Position numbers and translations under genes: made by a program. Positions 44,001-52,825 of a DNA stretch of 64,000 nt are shown here, one piece after another; position 1 is the stretch's first letter, and every line of letters starts with the position of its first letter. Below the pieces are notes generated by a model, which searched no databases, was not told where the DNA came from, and saw nothing but the letters and a program-made list of their open reading frames with translations. Where the stretch lies: contig NZ_CP132360.1 of NCBI RefSeq assembly GCF_030758955.1, forward strand, positions 1,721,313 through 1,785,312. The letters are read 5' to 3'. The DNA comes from Agrococcus beijingensis (GTDB lineage Bacteria; Actinomycetota; Actinomycetes; Actinomycetales; Microbacteriaceae).

Positions 44001-44371
44001 CAGAGGTCATCGACCGCTCGGGGCTCGTGCACGAGACCTACGACTCCGGGGCGTCGCTCTCGGGCGGGCAGCAGCAGAAGCTGGTCGTGTTCTGCCTCGC
44101 CGCGGCGCTGCGCTACCAGCTCACCGAAGACGGCTCGGCGCTGCCGCGCTACGGCACCGTGATCCTCGACGAGGCGTTCGACAAGGCCGACAGCACCTAC
44201 ACGCGCATGGCGATGGACGTCTTCGTCGAGTTCGGCTTCCACATGGTGCTCGCCACGCCGCTCAAGCTGCTGCAGACGCTCGAGCCCTACATCGGCGGGG
44301 TCGCGGTGGTGCAGAACCCGACGCAGCGGCAGTCGACGGTCGACCAGCTGGGGTTCGCGGAGGCGACGTGA
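41012..44371 (+). CDS. jetC: Wadjet SMC-like ATPase JetC
   Basis: 1119 aa. Walker A LITGASGSGKSSLLDGIAAVL is near residue 55. A long coiled coil rich in Ala, Arg, Glu and Gln spans about 290-900. The C-terminal head carries the signature SLSGGQQQKLVVFCLAAALRYQL and Walker B GTVILDEAFDKADSTYTRMAMDVFVEFG. It is the SMC motor that extrudes DNA loops and recognises circular plasmids by their size. The start is a GTG overlapping jetB; an ATG 6 bases later is an alternative. Confidence 0.95.
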   Translation: MTMLEIPELDVLDPTTQDPTTQDPTKQWRLAEVQLLNWGTFDGLHRVPIARKGQLITGASGSGKSSLLDGIAAVLTPDGLLQFNAAAQGAGAVRGDRSVVSYVRGAWSKAADEEQDRIVSRYLRAGTVVSGVLLRYEDGADAVVTLARLMFLKGTSTDKSDLRDAYLLEQSHLDLDQLRAFVTSQASGIDTRGLQRAYPKAVLTTSGKHAKFYARLGSVLGISGDNALQLLHRTQSAKNLGSLDHLFRTFMLDRPQTFTIADNAVQQFGELDAAHKHVVDLRLQRDALTIMRDLGDRYDDASARATTAGGLRDLVRPFETRERMRLARQERTVADVAAQQARAALDAARDGDAAAAEDHRLALQALDRAGGADLVQLDGRIGDAQREVGHRRAQLERLTRQLADVGIDRAPRDEAQFAELRSMADDELRQPAAKLDMEHPAVQRLTQSTERRKRIDAELQALRRSRSNIDARRLDVRSRLAAHLGVLERAVPFAGELLDVKPEERRWTGAIERVLRPLATTLLVRAEHLAAARRWIDGESLGTRLTYEVVEAEVPSPRSLASDASLVRKVAVGGGGFHDWLAHRLSDQYDIACVETADELDRFARAVTIRGQVKRSATRYEKDDTFAVDDPTRWLLGSSDARHEALLGQHAEAEADVRSAAREVELLQAEVSLSTRRRQQLTQLRSESWEQYDAEAAVARVAQLQRQRLALTSASGDLERTAAAVEEARVASAAARAAADEALATDRAARRQLELLDDAIAGADRTIAADGLGELAAEAVDQLSARFREVRRRITLAELSDASREVEGRLGKERERAIGERDLAAQDFAATATAFKTRWATASADFVARIDDRAGFRALLDTIEANDLPSQEQSFRRLLRDKSSTVVGFLRKELLDAPKEVRERIAPVNESLGRSQFDRDRFLRIRVKLTRGEIVQRFLQELTQIAEGSWDDEDAASAERRFAVLAQLMARLASSDSADRKWRELCLDTRQHVSFLAEVIDRSGLVHETYDSGASLSGGQQQKLVVFCLAAALRYQLTEDGSALPRYGTVILDEAFDKADSTYTRMAMDVFVEFGFHMVLATPLKLLQTLEPYIGGVAVVQNPTQRQSTVDQLGFAEAT

Positions 44372-45510
44372 TCACGGTCGCCGACGCTCGTGCGCGGGTG
44401 GCTGCGCGGGTCGCGGCACTCGCTCGCGACTGGGCGGCGTCGCCAGCCGCTGCCGCCGAGGCGAGTGTGCGGATCGCCCTGCACCCCCCGAGCGAACGTG
44501 AGGCGCTCGAGCAGCAGTCAGCGGTGATCGCGTGGCGCGACTCCTGGCGAGCGGTGGCCGACGAGCCCGGAGTGGCGGTCGAGTGGGCGACCCGCAACTG
44601 GAGCCGACTGGGCGCGCAATCGGTGCCGGTGCGGGTCGCCGTCGAGGGTGCGGATGCGCTGGCCCGCTTCGCCGGGCAGGGTTCGATGGATGCCTGGGCA
44701 CGCCTGCGCGATCGGGTCGCGACCGCGATCGAGGAGTTGGGTGGCGGCGCGACGGTCGCCGCGGCAGCGCGCTCGCACGCCACCGCGCTGACCGGGTATG
44801 CCGACGCGGAGTTCGACGCCGTGCTCGCCGTCGCCCGCTGGCTCGCCGAGCAGCCCGTGGAGGGCATGCGGCCGAGGCAGCTGCCCATCCGCGGCGTCGA
44901 CTCCAAGTGGTTCGGCGCGCACCGCGCCGTGGTCTCCGCCCTGGTGATCGCGGCGAGCGGCAGGAAGACGCTGGGCATCGTGGGCGACGAGCAGCAGTTC
45001 CGCGTTCGACTGCTCGACGACGGCATCCTGCCCGCCGCTCCGCGCGCGTTCGGCGCATCGATCGCGGCGCTCACCGGGCTGCGCGTCGAATGCGAAGCGG
45101 TGCTCGTGCTCGAGAACCTCGAGAGCCTGCTCGCGCTGCCGGGGCTGCAGGGCGTCATCGCGGTGCACGGCAACGGCTTCTCGGCCGCAGAGCTGGCTCG
45201 CGTGCCGTGGATCGCCGCGAACCCGATCCTCTACTGGGGCGACCTCGACTCGAACGGCTTCGCGATCCTGCACCGCCTGCGCTCCGCGCTGCCGACGGTG
45301 CGCAGCGTGCTGATGACGGAGGACGCCCTCCTCGCGCACCGCGACCTCTGGGTGCCGGAGCCGAAGCCGGCTCGCGGCACCTTCCCGACGCTCGACGTCG
45401 ACGAGCAGGCGGCGCTCGACCGCCTGCGCGACGAGGGCGACGTGCGGCTCGAGCAGGAGCGCATCCCCTGGGTCTTCGCGCTCGAGCGACTGCAGACCGC
45501 GCTCGGCTGA
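44368..45510 (+). CDS. jetD: Wadjet plasmid nuclease JetD (DUF3322/DUF2220)
   Basis: 380 aa. A DUF3322 N-terminal half (about 1-190) is followed by a topoisomerase-VI/TOPRIM-like domain (DUF2220): acidic Glu in LVLENLESLLALP, then the D-x-D of YWGDLDSNGFAILHRLR, the metal-binding nuclease site. JetD cuts the plasmid loaded by JetABC. All four Jet genes are intact and in the usual A-B-C-D order, each overlapping the next by four bases, as one tight operon. Confidence 0.95.
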   Translation: MITVADARARVAARVAALARDWAASPAAAAEASVRIALHPPSEREALEQQSAVIAWRDSWRAVADEPGVAVEWATRNWSRLGAQSVPVRVAVEGADALARFAGQGSMDAWARLRDRVATAIEELGGGATVAAAARSHATALTGYADAEFDAVLAVARWLAEQPVEGMRPRQLPIRGVDSKWFGAHRAVVSALVIAASGRKTLGIVGDEQQFRVRLLDDGILPAAPRAFGASIAALTGLRVECEAVLVLENLESLLALPGLQGVIAVHGNGFSAAELARVPWIAANPILYWGDLDSNGFAILHRLRSALPTVRSVLMTEDALLAHRDLWVPEPKPARGTFPTLDVDEQAALDRLRDEGDVRLEQERIPWVFALERLQTALG

Positions 45511-45516
45511 CTGAGT

Positions 45517-45535
45517 CGGTTGCTCGGCCCAACCG
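45517..45535. terminator. Small hairpin between jetD and the convergent NYN gene
   Basis: CGGTTG (45517-45522) and CAACCG (45530-45535) form a 6-bp stem with a 7-base loop between two convergent genes. It is weak and has no U-run. Confidence 0.35.
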
Positions 45536-45549
45536 GAGCGGAGCGGCCG

Positions 45550-46098
45550 CTAGATGAACTCGAGCGGGTCGAACTCGTCGATCGCGATGATCCGCACGCG
45601 CGGCAGTCGGCTGTTGAAGGCCGCGACGTCGTACTCGAGGTCGAACAGCTCCATGCCCGGCACCTCGCGCAGGCTGTTGGCGAGGAACTCGCCGAAGCCG
45701 ATCACGCCGATGCGGCGCTCGCCGGCCTCGGAGAGCAGCTCCATCTGCGGCGCGAAGTCGCTGTCGTGGCTGACGAGCATCACGTCGGCGTCGCGGGCGA
45801 CGAGCGCCTCGGCGGTGCGCTGGATGGCGATGTCGACGACCTTGCCCTCGCCGCGCAGCGGCACCGGCCGGTAGCCGATCGCGATCAGGGCCTGGACGAA
45901 GGATGCCGGCAGCTCACCGGGGACGGCGAGGAAGAACAGGCCCTTGACCGGCTGCTGCCACGCCTGCTCGGCGAAGGCGAGCACCTTGTTCCAGCGCGGC
46001 CGCTCCTCGGGCTGCGGGCGCCGCTGCAGCAGGGAGACGCCGAGCGTCGCATCGATGTTCTCGCCGTCGACGAGGAGGTAGGTGGTGCGCTCGGCCAT
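45550..46098 (-). CDS. NYN domain ribonuclease-like protein
   Basis: 182 aa. PIN-like NYN fold: TYLLVDGENIDATLG (first Asp), GEGKVVDIAIQRTAEAL (Asp) and ADVMLVSHDSDFAPQMELLSEAGERRIGVIGF (D-x-D), all three acidic positions present. Family members are RNases; the target here is unknown. It is convergent with the Wadjet operon. A functional link to defence is only a possibility. Confidence 0.85.
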   Translation of the reverse strand: MAERTTYLLVDGENIDATLGVSLLQRRPQPEERPRWNKVLAFAEQAWQQPVKGLFFLAVPGELPASFVQALIAIGYRPVPLRGEGKVVDIAIQRTAEALVARDADVMLVSHDSDFAPQMELLSEAGERRIGVIGFGEFLANSLREVPGMELFDLEYDVAAFNSRLPRVRIIAIDEFDPLEFI

Positions 46099-46166
46099 GT
46101 CGCGACCCTATCGGCGCTGGTGCAGCAGGCGGCCGTGCCGCGCTCGGCGGGCTGCGAGAGGCTGTC

Positions 46167-46865
46167 TCACCGATGGCCGCGGCGCCGGTGCTCCACCGCC
46201 GCACACGACAGCTCACCGGGGCGCAGATCGCCGACCATCCGCATGGTCGCCAGCACGAGCTGCGCGACGAGCCACACCGAGCAGCCCGGCAAGAAATCGA
46301 GCGAAAGGCCCTCGCAGGCGCTGCCTCGGCAGCGATTCCACCCGAACTCGATGAGGTCGTCGACCTGGCCAGGGTCTTCGTGACGCTGCACCAGGTGCGC
46401 CTGCCATCCGCCGTCCTCGACCATCGTCACCACGATCGACATGTCGGACTCGACGGGCAGCAGCCCCATTCGCATCGCCGCGCGACCGTGCCTGCCGCAG
46501 TCGCATGCGCGCAGGCCACGGGCGGCGATCTCGCTCGCGGGCAGGAACGCCACCGGAACGATCGACATCGCGTCTCCGGTGAATCGCACGTGGTCGAGCA
46601 TGCTGACGACTTCGGCGACATCGTCGTTCCACTCCGCCCCGAACAGCACATCGTCGCGCAGCATCTGCCGTGCCTCACCGTCCCCATCATCGACGCCGAG
46701 CGGCACATGTTCGCGCAGTCGCACCGGCGCACCGGCATGACGCGCGATCTGCTCGGCCTCTTGTCGAGTGCGCGCGAGGCAGATGAAGGTGGCATGGCGC
46801 CCGACGACGTCGAACTCGAATCGGTGGGTGGCATCCGCTCTCATGCCGAGAGGATGCGTCCTCAC
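46167..46865 (-). CDS. Hypothetical protein with CxCGxH motif
   Basis: 232 aa (ATG at 46865; ATG at 46844, MRADATHRFEFDVVGRHATF, is as likely). It has a regular alpha/beta pattern and a Cys-rich segment RGLRACDCGRHGRAAMRMGLLPVESDMSIVVTMVEDG (about 120-155), possibly metal-binding, plus a later WNRCRGSACEG. No family recognised. It lies alone on the minus strand between a NYN gene and a cupin. Confidence 0.6.
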   Translation of the reverse strand: MRTHPLGMRADATHRFEFDVVGRHATFICLARTRQEAEQIARHAGAPVRLREHVPLGVDDGDGEARQMLRDDVLFGAEWNDDVAEVVSMLDHVRFTGDAMSIVPVAFLPASEIAARGLRACDCGRHGRAAMRMGLLPVESDMSIVVTMVEDGGWQAHLVQRHEDPGQVDDLIEFGWNRCRGSACEGLSLDFLPGCSVWLVAQLVLATMRMVGDLRPGELSCAAVEHRRRGHR

Positions 46866-46930
46866 CCGGATCGCGCGCGGGTGCCGGGAGGTGGCCTGTG
46901 GACAAGCGATCGCTCAGCGCGCGCCGCTGC

Positions 46931-47341
46931 TCAGTTCGGATGGGTGGCGCCGATCTGCAGCCCGCCCTTGCGACGGTGCACGCTGAAGTAGCGCAAGCCA
47001 TCCGGCCCCGCCTCGATCGCCCGGCGCGAGCGGCGGGGAAGCCAGACGATTGCGCCCTCGGTCAGGCCGACCTCGGTCGAACCCGAGCGCAGCACCCCCG
47101 AGCCGGCGAGCACATGCAGCAGGACGTCCTCATCCGGCCCGACGTGGTCGGCGATCGCATCGCCCGGCGGCAGCGCGATCACGTTGGCGTCGAGGTGGCG
47201 GTCCGCCGGCTCCAAGCGCCAGATCGCGCCGCTCTCCCCGGCGTCTGCGGCGGCCGCCAGCTCGGTCGTGCTGCCCAGCAGCCTCACCGCTGAACCGCCC
47301 GAGCCCGGGCCGCCCGCCTGCTGCACCGACGCATCCGCCAT
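46931..47341 (-). CDS. Small cupin-domain protein
   Basis: 136 aa from an ATG with GGGAGG upstream. The conserved part DANVIALPPGDAIADHVGPDEDVLLHVLAGSGVLRSGSTEVGLTEGAIVWLPRRSRRAIEAGPDGLRYFSVH is a single cupin barrel with the HxxxxDE...G...H-like pattern weakened: only one clear His is kept. It could bind a small ligand or metal; substrate unknown. Confidence 0.75.
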   Translation of the reverse strand: MADASVQQAGGPGSGGSAVRLLGSTTELAAAADAGESGAIWRLEPADRHLDANVIALPPGDAIADHVGPDEDVLLHVLAGSGVLRSGSTEVGLTEGAIVWLPRRSRRAIEAGPDGLRYFSVHRRKGGLQIGATHPN

Positions 47342-47450
47342 GTCTGCCTCCCGGGGCGAGGCTACGCCTGCGCGACCGCCGCGCGGCGCCTGCGCAGACG
47401 CTTGCCCGACGCTGACGCGCCGTCGTGCGCCCCGGGAGTACCGTGCAGCC

Positions 47451-47951
47451 ATGAGCGCAGTGGTTCGCGCCTCTGGTCGGGCGCATCTCCGGTTGCTGGG
47501 CAGCATCGCCGGGGCCTTGTTCGGTGCGGCGGGCATCTTCCTGCCGTTCGCCGCCATGCAGCTGATCGCGGTTGTCACGGGCGTCACCGCCCTGCAGCCC
47601 GACGACTGGGTCGAGGGCGTGCTGACCGTGGTGCCGCCGGTGCTTGGCGCCGCGCTGAGCGTGCTGTGGCTGCGCCGGGCCGGCGTCGAGCGCGCGGGCC
47701 GCGTGACGGCGCTGGCCGGGCTGCTGTCGGCCTGCCTCGGGTGGTTCTCGCTGATCCTGCTCACGCCGGTGATGCTGCTGCTCGGCACGTTCGGCGTGCT
47801 GCTGCCAGATACCAGCATGCTCGCTCTGCTGCCGTGGATCGCCGCGGCCCTCGGCGCCCTCGGCGGCTTCTTCTTCTGGCGCTCGTTCGCCCGCACGCTG
47901 GGCAGCGCTCGGGAGCCGATCGCGGTGCAGCCGCCGCCGGCGGTCGGCTGA
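47451..47951 (+). CDS. Small membrane protein
   Basis: 166 aa with about four membrane helices (HLRLLGSIAGALFGAAGIFLPFAAMQLIAVV, VLTVVPPVLGAALSVLWL, VTALAGLLSACLGWFSLILLTPVMLLLGTFGVLL and LPWIAAALGALGGFFFWRSFA). No motif is visible. It is of the same general type as the protein at 51716-52303. Confidence 0.7.
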   Translation: MSAVVRASGRAHLRLLGSIAGALFGAAGIFLPFAAMQLIAVVTGVTALQPDDWVEGVLTVVPPVLGAALSVLWLRRAGVERAGRVTALAGLLSACLGWFSLILLTPVMLLLGTFGVLLPDTSMLALLPWIAAALGALGGFFFWRSFARTLGSAREPIAVQPPPAVG

Positions 47952-48031
47952 TCCGCGAGCGCTACACGCACGCCCCAGCGACGCGGGGAGCCGACCGCAC
48001 CGCACCGGCTCCCCGCCGCACCCACTCGACC

Positions 48032-49285
48032 TCAGTCGGTCGTGACCCGCTCGCCCAGGCCGAGCGGACGCATCCGCGTCAGCTGCGTCACGTGGCGCGG
48101 CTCGAGCTCCTCGAGCGTCGAGACGCCCAGCAGCGCCATGGTGCGCTCGATCTCGGCGCGCAGGATGGCGATCGTGCGGTCGACGCCCTGGCGTCCGCCA
48201 GCCATCAGCCCGTAGAGGTAGGCGCGGCCGATGAGCGTGAACCTTGCGCCCAGCGCCACCGAGGCGACGATGTCGGCGCCGTGCATGATGCCGGTGTCGA
48301 CCATGATCGTCGCGTCGCGGCCCACCTCGCGCACGACCCGCGGCAGCAGGTGGAAGGGCACCGGCGCCCGGTCGAGCTGCCGGCCGCCGTGGTTCGAGAG
48401 CACGATGCCGTCGACGCCGTCGTCGATCAGCCGCACCGCGTCGGGCACGTTCTGCACGCCCTTCACGACCAGCTTGCCCGGCCACATCTCGCGGATGATC
48501 GCAAGATCCTCGAACGAGATCGTCGGATCCATCGCCGAGTTCAGCAGCTCGCCGACGGTGCCGCCGGTCGTCGACAGCGACGCGAACTCTAGCTTCGGGG
48601 TGGTGATGAAGTCGAACCACCACCACGGCCTCGGGATCGCGTTCGCGACCGTCTTCAGCGACAGCTGCGGCGGGATCGAGAAGCCGTTGCGGGTGTCGCG
48701 CAGCCGCGCGCCGGCGACCGGGGTGTCGACCGTGAACATGAGCGTGTCGTAGCCCGCCGCCGCCGCCCGCTCGACCAGCCCGTACGAGATCTCGCGCTGC
48801 CGCATCACGTAGAGCTGGAACCAGTTGCGGCCGTGCGGGTTGACCGCCTTGACGTCCTCGATGGTGGTGGTGCCGAGCGTCGACAGCGTGAACGGGATGC
48901 CCGCCGCGGCAGCCGCGCCGGCGCCGGCCGTCTCGCCCTCGGTCTGCATCAGCCGCGTGAAGCCGGTCGGCGCGATGCCGAACGGCAGCGCGCTCGGCCC
49001 GCCGAGCACCTGCGTCGACGTGTCGACGTGCTCGGCGGGGCGCAGGATGTCGGGGTGCAGCTCGATGTCCTGGAACGCCTCGCGCGCCCGGCGCAGCGAC
49101 ACCTCGCCGTCGGCCGCGCCGTCGGTGTAGTCGAAGGCGGCGGCCGGCGTGCGGCGCTTCGCGATCGCGCGCAGGTCGTCGATCGTGAGCGCGGCGCTCA
49201 GCCGACGCCGGCGCGCGTCGCGATCGGGCTTCTTGAACTGCATGAGCTCGGCGAGCTCGCGCACCTGGGGCAGCTGGCGCTTCAT
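48032..49285 (-). CDS. lldD: FMN-dependent L-lactate dehydrogenase / alpha-hydroxy-acid oxidase
   Basis: 417 aa from an ATG with GAGAGGAA upstream. FMN enzyme marks: [109 protein letters not shown] (catalytic His and Arg) and [35 protein letters not shown]. It follows the permease by 41 bp on the same strand and is controlled, by inference, by the LldR-type gene upstream. It oxidises L-lactate to pyruvate. Confidence 0.9.
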   Translation of the reverse strand: MKRQLPQVRELAELMQFKKPDRDARRRRLSAALTIDDLRAIAKRRTPAAAFDYTDGAADGEVSLRRAREAFQDIELHPDILRPAEHVDTSTQVLGGPSALPFGIAPTGFTRLMQTEGETAGAGAAAAAGIPFTLSTLGTTTIEDVKAVNPHGRNWFQLYVMRQREISYGLVERAAAAGYDTLMFTVDTPVAGARLRDTRNGFSIPPQLSLKTVANAIPRPWWWFDFITTPKLEFASLSTTGGTVGELLNSAMDPTISFEDLAIIREMWPGKLVVKGVQNVPDAVRLIDDGVDGIVLSNHGGRQLDRAPVPFHLLPRVVREVGRDATIMVDTGIMHGADIVASVALGARFTLIGRAYLYGLMAGGRQGVDRTIAILRAEIERTMALLGVSTLEELEPRHVTQLTRMRPLGLGERVTTD

Positions 49286-49326
49286 GGGCGGTTCCTCTCT
49301 CGGGCGGCGGATGCGTCGGGTCGCGG

Positions 49327-50703
49327 TCAGCGCGACGTGGCGGCGGGGGCGGTGGTCGCGTCGGGCGCTGCCGCAGCCGCCGCGATGTCGCCAGCCTCGA
49401 GGCCGGTCGGCTCGACGTGCGCGACGTGCTTGATGAAGAACGACGCGATCACCGACAGGCCCGCGCACACGGCGACGTAGGCGGCGATCGGCCACCACTG
49501 GCCGCCGCTCGCCTCGAGCAGCCAGGCCGCGATGAGCGGCGCGGTGCCGCCGAAGATCGCGGCACCGACCTGGTAGCCGAGGGTGGCGCCCGTGTAGCGC
49601 ACCTCGGGGCTGAAGCTCTCGGCGATGAGCGTGCCGAGGATGGCGTTGACGCTGCCCCAGAGGATGCCGAAGGCGCCGATCGTGGCGGCGAAGATCGCCC
49701 AGGTCTCGCCGATGTTGAGCACCCAGAAGTAGGGCACGACGAGCACGATGGTGGCGATCGCCGAGAAGCGGTAGAGCACGGCGCGGCCGACGCGGTCGGA
49801 GAGGTGGCCGAAGAAGGGCATCCAGACGGTGGCGACGAGCGCGGCGGCGGCGACAGCCAGCAGCACGGTGTTCTGGCGCACGTCGAGGATGTTCGTGGCG
49901 TAGGCGATCACGTAGGTGCCGAAGATGTAGAAGGGGCCGGTCTCGGCGGCCTTCGCGCCGATCGAGACGAGCACGGCGCGCCAGTGCTTGGTGACGACCT
50001 CCTTGATCGGCAGCTTCAGGCGCGAGCCCGTGTCGCGGATGCGCTGGAACTCGGGCGTCTCGTCGAGGCCGTTGCGGATCCACAGTCCGATGAAGACGAG
50101 CACGATGCTGCCGACGAACGGCACGCGCCAGCCCCAGCTGAGGAACTGGTCCTCCGGCAGCAGGGTGAGCAGCGCGATCACCGACGAGGCGAGCAGCAGG
50201 CCGAGCGAGATGCCCATCTGCGGCACCGCGCCGTAGAGGCCGCGGCGGTGCTTCGGCGCGTACTCGTAGGCCAGCAGCAACGCGCCGCCCCACTCGCCGC
50301 CGATGCCGATGCCCTGCAGGATGCGGAACAGCAGCAGCAGGATGGGCGCCGCGATGCCGATGGCGGCGAAGTCGGGCAGCAGGCCGATGGCGACCGTGCC
50401 GCCGCCCATCAGCATGAGCGTCAGGAAGAGCGTCTTCTTGCGGCCGATGCGGTCGCCGATGTGAGCGAAGACGATGCCGCCGACGGGGCGGAAGAAGAAG
50501 GTGAGCGAGAACGACGCGTAGGCGAGCATCGTCGACAGGAACGGGTCGTCGGTGGGGAAGAAGGTCTTGTTGAAGACCAGCGCCGCGACGGTGCCGTAGA
50601 CGAGGAAGTCGAACCACTCGATGACGCTGCCCGAGAGGCTGCCGAGGAGGACGCGATAGTTCAGCCGCTCCTGCGGCTGGGCGGTGGCGGTCGTGGAGGC
50701 CAA
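49327..50703 (-). CDS. MFS transporter (metabolite:H+ symporter type), likely lactate permease
   Basis: 458 aa from a TTG at 50703 preceded by AAGGAGAG; the open frame extends upstream into the operator. Twelve hydrophobic helices, the [28 protein letters not shown] start and the [18 protein letters not shown] motif define the MHS branch that carries carboxylates. Context with lldD and the LldR-type gene points to lactate; this is inference. Confidence 0.87.
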   Translation of the reverse strand: MASTTATAQPQERLNYRVLLGSLSGSVIEWFDFLVYGTVAALVFNKTFFPTDDPFLSTMLAYASFSLTFFFRPVGGIVFAHIGDRIGRKKTLFLTLMLMGGGTVAIGLLPDFAAIGIAAPILLLLFRILQGIGIGGEWGGALLLAYEYAPKHRRGLYGAVPQMGISLGLLLASSVIALLTLLPEDQFLSWGWRVPFVGSIVLVFIGLWIRNGLDETPEFQRIRDTGSRLKLPIKEVVTKHWRAVLVSIGAKAAETGPFYIFGTYVIAYATNILDVRQNTVLLAVAAAALVATVWMPFFGHLSDRVGRAVLYRFSAIATIVLVVPYFWVLNIGETWAIFAATIGAFGILWGSVNAILGTLIAESFSPEVRYTGATLGYQVGAAIFGGTAPLIAAWLLEASGGQWWPIAAYVAVCAGLSVIASFFIKHVAHVEPTGLEAGDIAAAAAAPDATTAPAATSR

Positions 50704-50757
50704 GGCTCTCTCCTTTGAGAACGGGTGCTGCGGGTGCTGTGCGCTCGGGGCGCCGTG

Positions 50758-50781
50758 TGGTCGAACCATGTGGTCTGACCA
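50758..50781. promoter_or_regulatory. Tandem LldR/FadR-type operator
   Basis: TGGTCGAACCA (50758-50768) and TGGTCTGACCA (50771-50781) are two 11-bp palindromes spaced by 2 bp. They match the TGGT-N3-ACCA pattern of FadR-subfamily GntR proteins. They lie about 55 bp before the permease TTG and just after the regulator gene's end, as expected for control of permease and lldD by the regulator at 50835. Confidence 0.7.
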
Positions 50782-50834
50782 CAGCGACGATAGGGCAGCC
50801 GGCCGTCGCCGTCAAGCGGGGCGGATGCCTCCGC

Positions 50835-51611
50835 TCACGCCCCCGAGTCGGTGGCAGCGGCGTCGACGGCCGGTTCCGCGCTCGCCGCGCCGGCGCCCTC
50901 GTCGCTGGGCATCTCGCCGGCCCCGTCGCGCCGCGACGTCTCGAGGTAGTAGCCGCGGATGTGCTCGCGCAGCAGCGTCGACGCGCCCTCCCGGTCGTCG
51001 GCGCGCATCCGCTCGTAGATCCCGCGATGCTCGGCGCGCAGCCGCGCGGCCGTCGCCGTCCAGTCGGGCAGGGCCTCGGCGCGCGCGAGCGTGTGGTCGG
51101 CGATCGAGGTGCGCAGGGCATCCATCAGGGTGCTGATGAGCGGGTTGCCCGCCGCGCGCGAGAGGGTCACGTGGTACTGCGCGTCGAGCTGCAGGAAGTC
51201 GGCGACCGCGAGGGCGGGGTCGTCCATGCGGTCGAGCAGCGCGGCGGCGGTCGCCCAGTCGCCGCTGGCGAGGTCGGCGTGCGCGGCGCTCCACGTCTCG
51301 AGCAGCAGCCGCACCTCGAAGATGTGCTCGTGCTCGACGTGCCGCGTCGCGAGCTGCATGTTGAGCGCCAGCGCGAGCGCCTGCTCGGGCGCCGCGGTGA
51401 TGATCGTGCCCGAGCGAGGCCCGGAGCCGGTCGACGTACGGATCGTGCCGAGCGCCTCGAGCACGCGCAGCGCCTCGCGCAGCGACCCGCGTGACACCTG
51501 CAGCGTCTCGGCGAGCACGCGCTCGCCGGGCAGGTGGTCGCCGATCGAGAGCCGCCCGCTCCGCAGCTCCGCGGTCACCCAGTCCATGACCGTCTCGTGC
51601 ACCTTCTTCAT
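50835..51611 (-). CDS. lldR: FadR-subfamily GntR regulator (LldR-like)
   Basis: 258 aa. Winged helix [62 protein letters not shown], then an FCD domain with metal ligands ([66 protein letters not shown]). It ends in an Ala/Asp-rich tail. Upstream of the permease/lldD pair on the same strand, with the tandem operator between. The lldR name is inference from context. Confidence 0.85.
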   Translation of the reverse strand: MKKVHETVMDWVTAELRSGRLSIGDHLPGERVLAETLQVSRGSLREALRVLEALGTIRTSTGSGPRSGTIITAAPEQALALALNMQLATRHVEHEHIFEVRLLLETWSAAHADLASGDWATAAALLDRMDDPALAVADFLQLDAQYHVTLSRAAGNPLISTLMDALRTSIADHTLARAEALPDWTATAARLRAEHRGIYERMRADDREGASTLLREHIRGYYLETSRRDGAGEMPSDEGAGAASAEPAVDAAATDSGA

Positions 51612-51715
51612 CGGGTCGAGTATCGCAGTGGGGGCGGATGCGTCGGCGCACGTCGCGGCGCGGATCTCACCGCGTCATGCGCGCGCGTCGGGCACCGCAT
51701 GCTTAGGCTCTGGCC

Positions 51716-52303
51716 ATGGCCTCGAGCATGGATGCTGAGCCGCGTCGCTACGCGCCGCCCGTGGCCGCGCCGTCGGCGGTTCCGGCGCCCGCGCCGGCAG
51801 CTCGCCCTGCGCTGCCGCCCGAGGAGCGGCGCCGGCTGCGCATCACCGGCGCCATCGCCGGCGCACTGATCGCGGCCGGCGCAGGGGCGGCGCTGCCGAT
51901 CACGGGCATGCTGCTGCTGCGGGTGGTGCTGCTGTGGATGGGCGTCGACCTCTTCGGCGACGATCCGTTCGTGTGGCTCATGGTCGGCATCGGCAGCCTC
52001 GGCGCGCTGCTCGTGCTCGCCGGCTGGCTGGTGAGCCTGCGGCTGCTGCGCCACTGGGGCTCGCGCGGTCAGCGGCTCACGCTGGTGGCGGCTGCGATCT
52101 CGTTCGCCGCCGCCGTGCTGGCCGATGTCGTGCTCGTGGTCCTCCTGCTCGCCCTCGACGGCTCGGGCGAGTTCCCCGGCTCCTGGCTCATGGTGGGCTT
52201 CGGCGGTGCGGCGGCGCTGCCGGTCGGCGCGCTCGTCGGCCTGTGCGCCTGGCCGTGGGTGGCGCACCTGCTGCGCCCCGCGCATCCGCCCCTCACGACC
52301 TGA
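51716..52303 (+). CDS. Membrane protein with Pro/Ala-rich N-terminus
   Basis: 195 aa. A 40-residue Pro/Ala-rich start is followed by about four membrane helices (ITGAIAGALIAAGAGAALPITGMLLLRVVLLWMG, LMVGIGSLGALLVLAGWLV, LVAAAISFAAAVLADVVLVVLLLAL and ALPVGALVGLCAWPWV). It resembles the protein at 47451. Function unknown. Confidence 0.65.
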   Translation: MASSMDAEPRRYAPPVAAPSAVPAPAPAARPALPPEERRRLRITGAIAGALIAAGAGAALPITGMLLLRVVLLWMGVDLFGDDPFVWLMVGIGSLGALLVLAGWLVSLRLLRHWGSRGQRLTLVAAAISFAAAVLADVVLVVLLLALDGSGEFPGSWLMVGFGGAAALPVGALVGLCAWPWVAHLLRPAHPPLTT

Positions 52304-52444
52304 GCGCCGGCACCATCTCGGCGAGGCTTGGCAGTGGCGAGGCTGGGCGACGAGCCAGCCGCCATCGACGAGGTGCTCGCGGCCTGACCGCACGTCGCCG
52401 CTGCCACGCAACAGGTGGTGCCCGGCAGGTGGCACGATCGAAGC

Positions 52445-52825
52445 ATGGGATGGCTGGCCGGTCGGCGCGTGTGGCGCTGGCTCTTCGGCGCCGCGGTGCT
52501 CGCACAGCTGGTCGCGCTCTACCTGCCCGACCCGCCCTCGAGCGGCGGCCTGCCCGGCGCCGACAAGGTCGTGCACTTCGGAATCTTCCTCGCGCCGGCG
52601 CTGCTGGGCGTGCTCGCCGGGCTGCGGCCGGTGCTGCTCGGCGCGCTGCTCGTCGCGCACGCGATCGTCTCCGAGCTGCTGCAGCACTTCCTGCTGCCGG
52701 GCCGTGGCGGTGACCCGTGGGATGCGCTCGCCGACGTCGTCGGGGTCGCCGTCGGGCTGGCGATCGCAGCGGCGCTGCGCCGCCGTGCTACAGCTGCTCG
52801 AGGAAGGCCAGCAGACCCTCGTTGA
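52445..52825 (+). CDS. VanZ-like membrane protein
   Basis: 126 aa. The VanZ pattern is present: PGADKVVHFGIFLAPALLGVLAGL, then SELLQHFLLPGRGGDPWDALADVVGVAVGLAIAAAL. The DKxxH and Q...GR...D.xAD..G residues are conserved in the family. About four helices. It overlaps the convergent hydrolase gene by 38 bp. Confidence 0.8.
   Translation: MGWLAGRRVWRWLFGAAVLAQLVALYLPDPPSSGGLPGADKVVHFGIFLAPALLGVLAGLRPVLLGALLVAHAIVSELLQHFLLPGRGGDPWDALADVVGVAVGLAIAAALRRRATAARGRPADPR

Noticed and set aside
40721..44242. Open frame of more than 1,100 codons antisense to jetC
   Set aside because: It mirrors jetC codon by codon, is His/Arg/Gln-rich without domains, and has no ribosome-binding site; jetC has clear SMC motifs.
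45550..46098. NYN protein as a fifth Wadjet component
   Set aside because: It is convergent rather than co-transcribed, and Wadjet is complete with four genes; adjacency alone does not support it.
50704..50769. Permease start at the upstream ATG
   Set aside because: It would place the coding region inside the tandem operator; the TTG at 50703 has a strong AAGGAGAG site.
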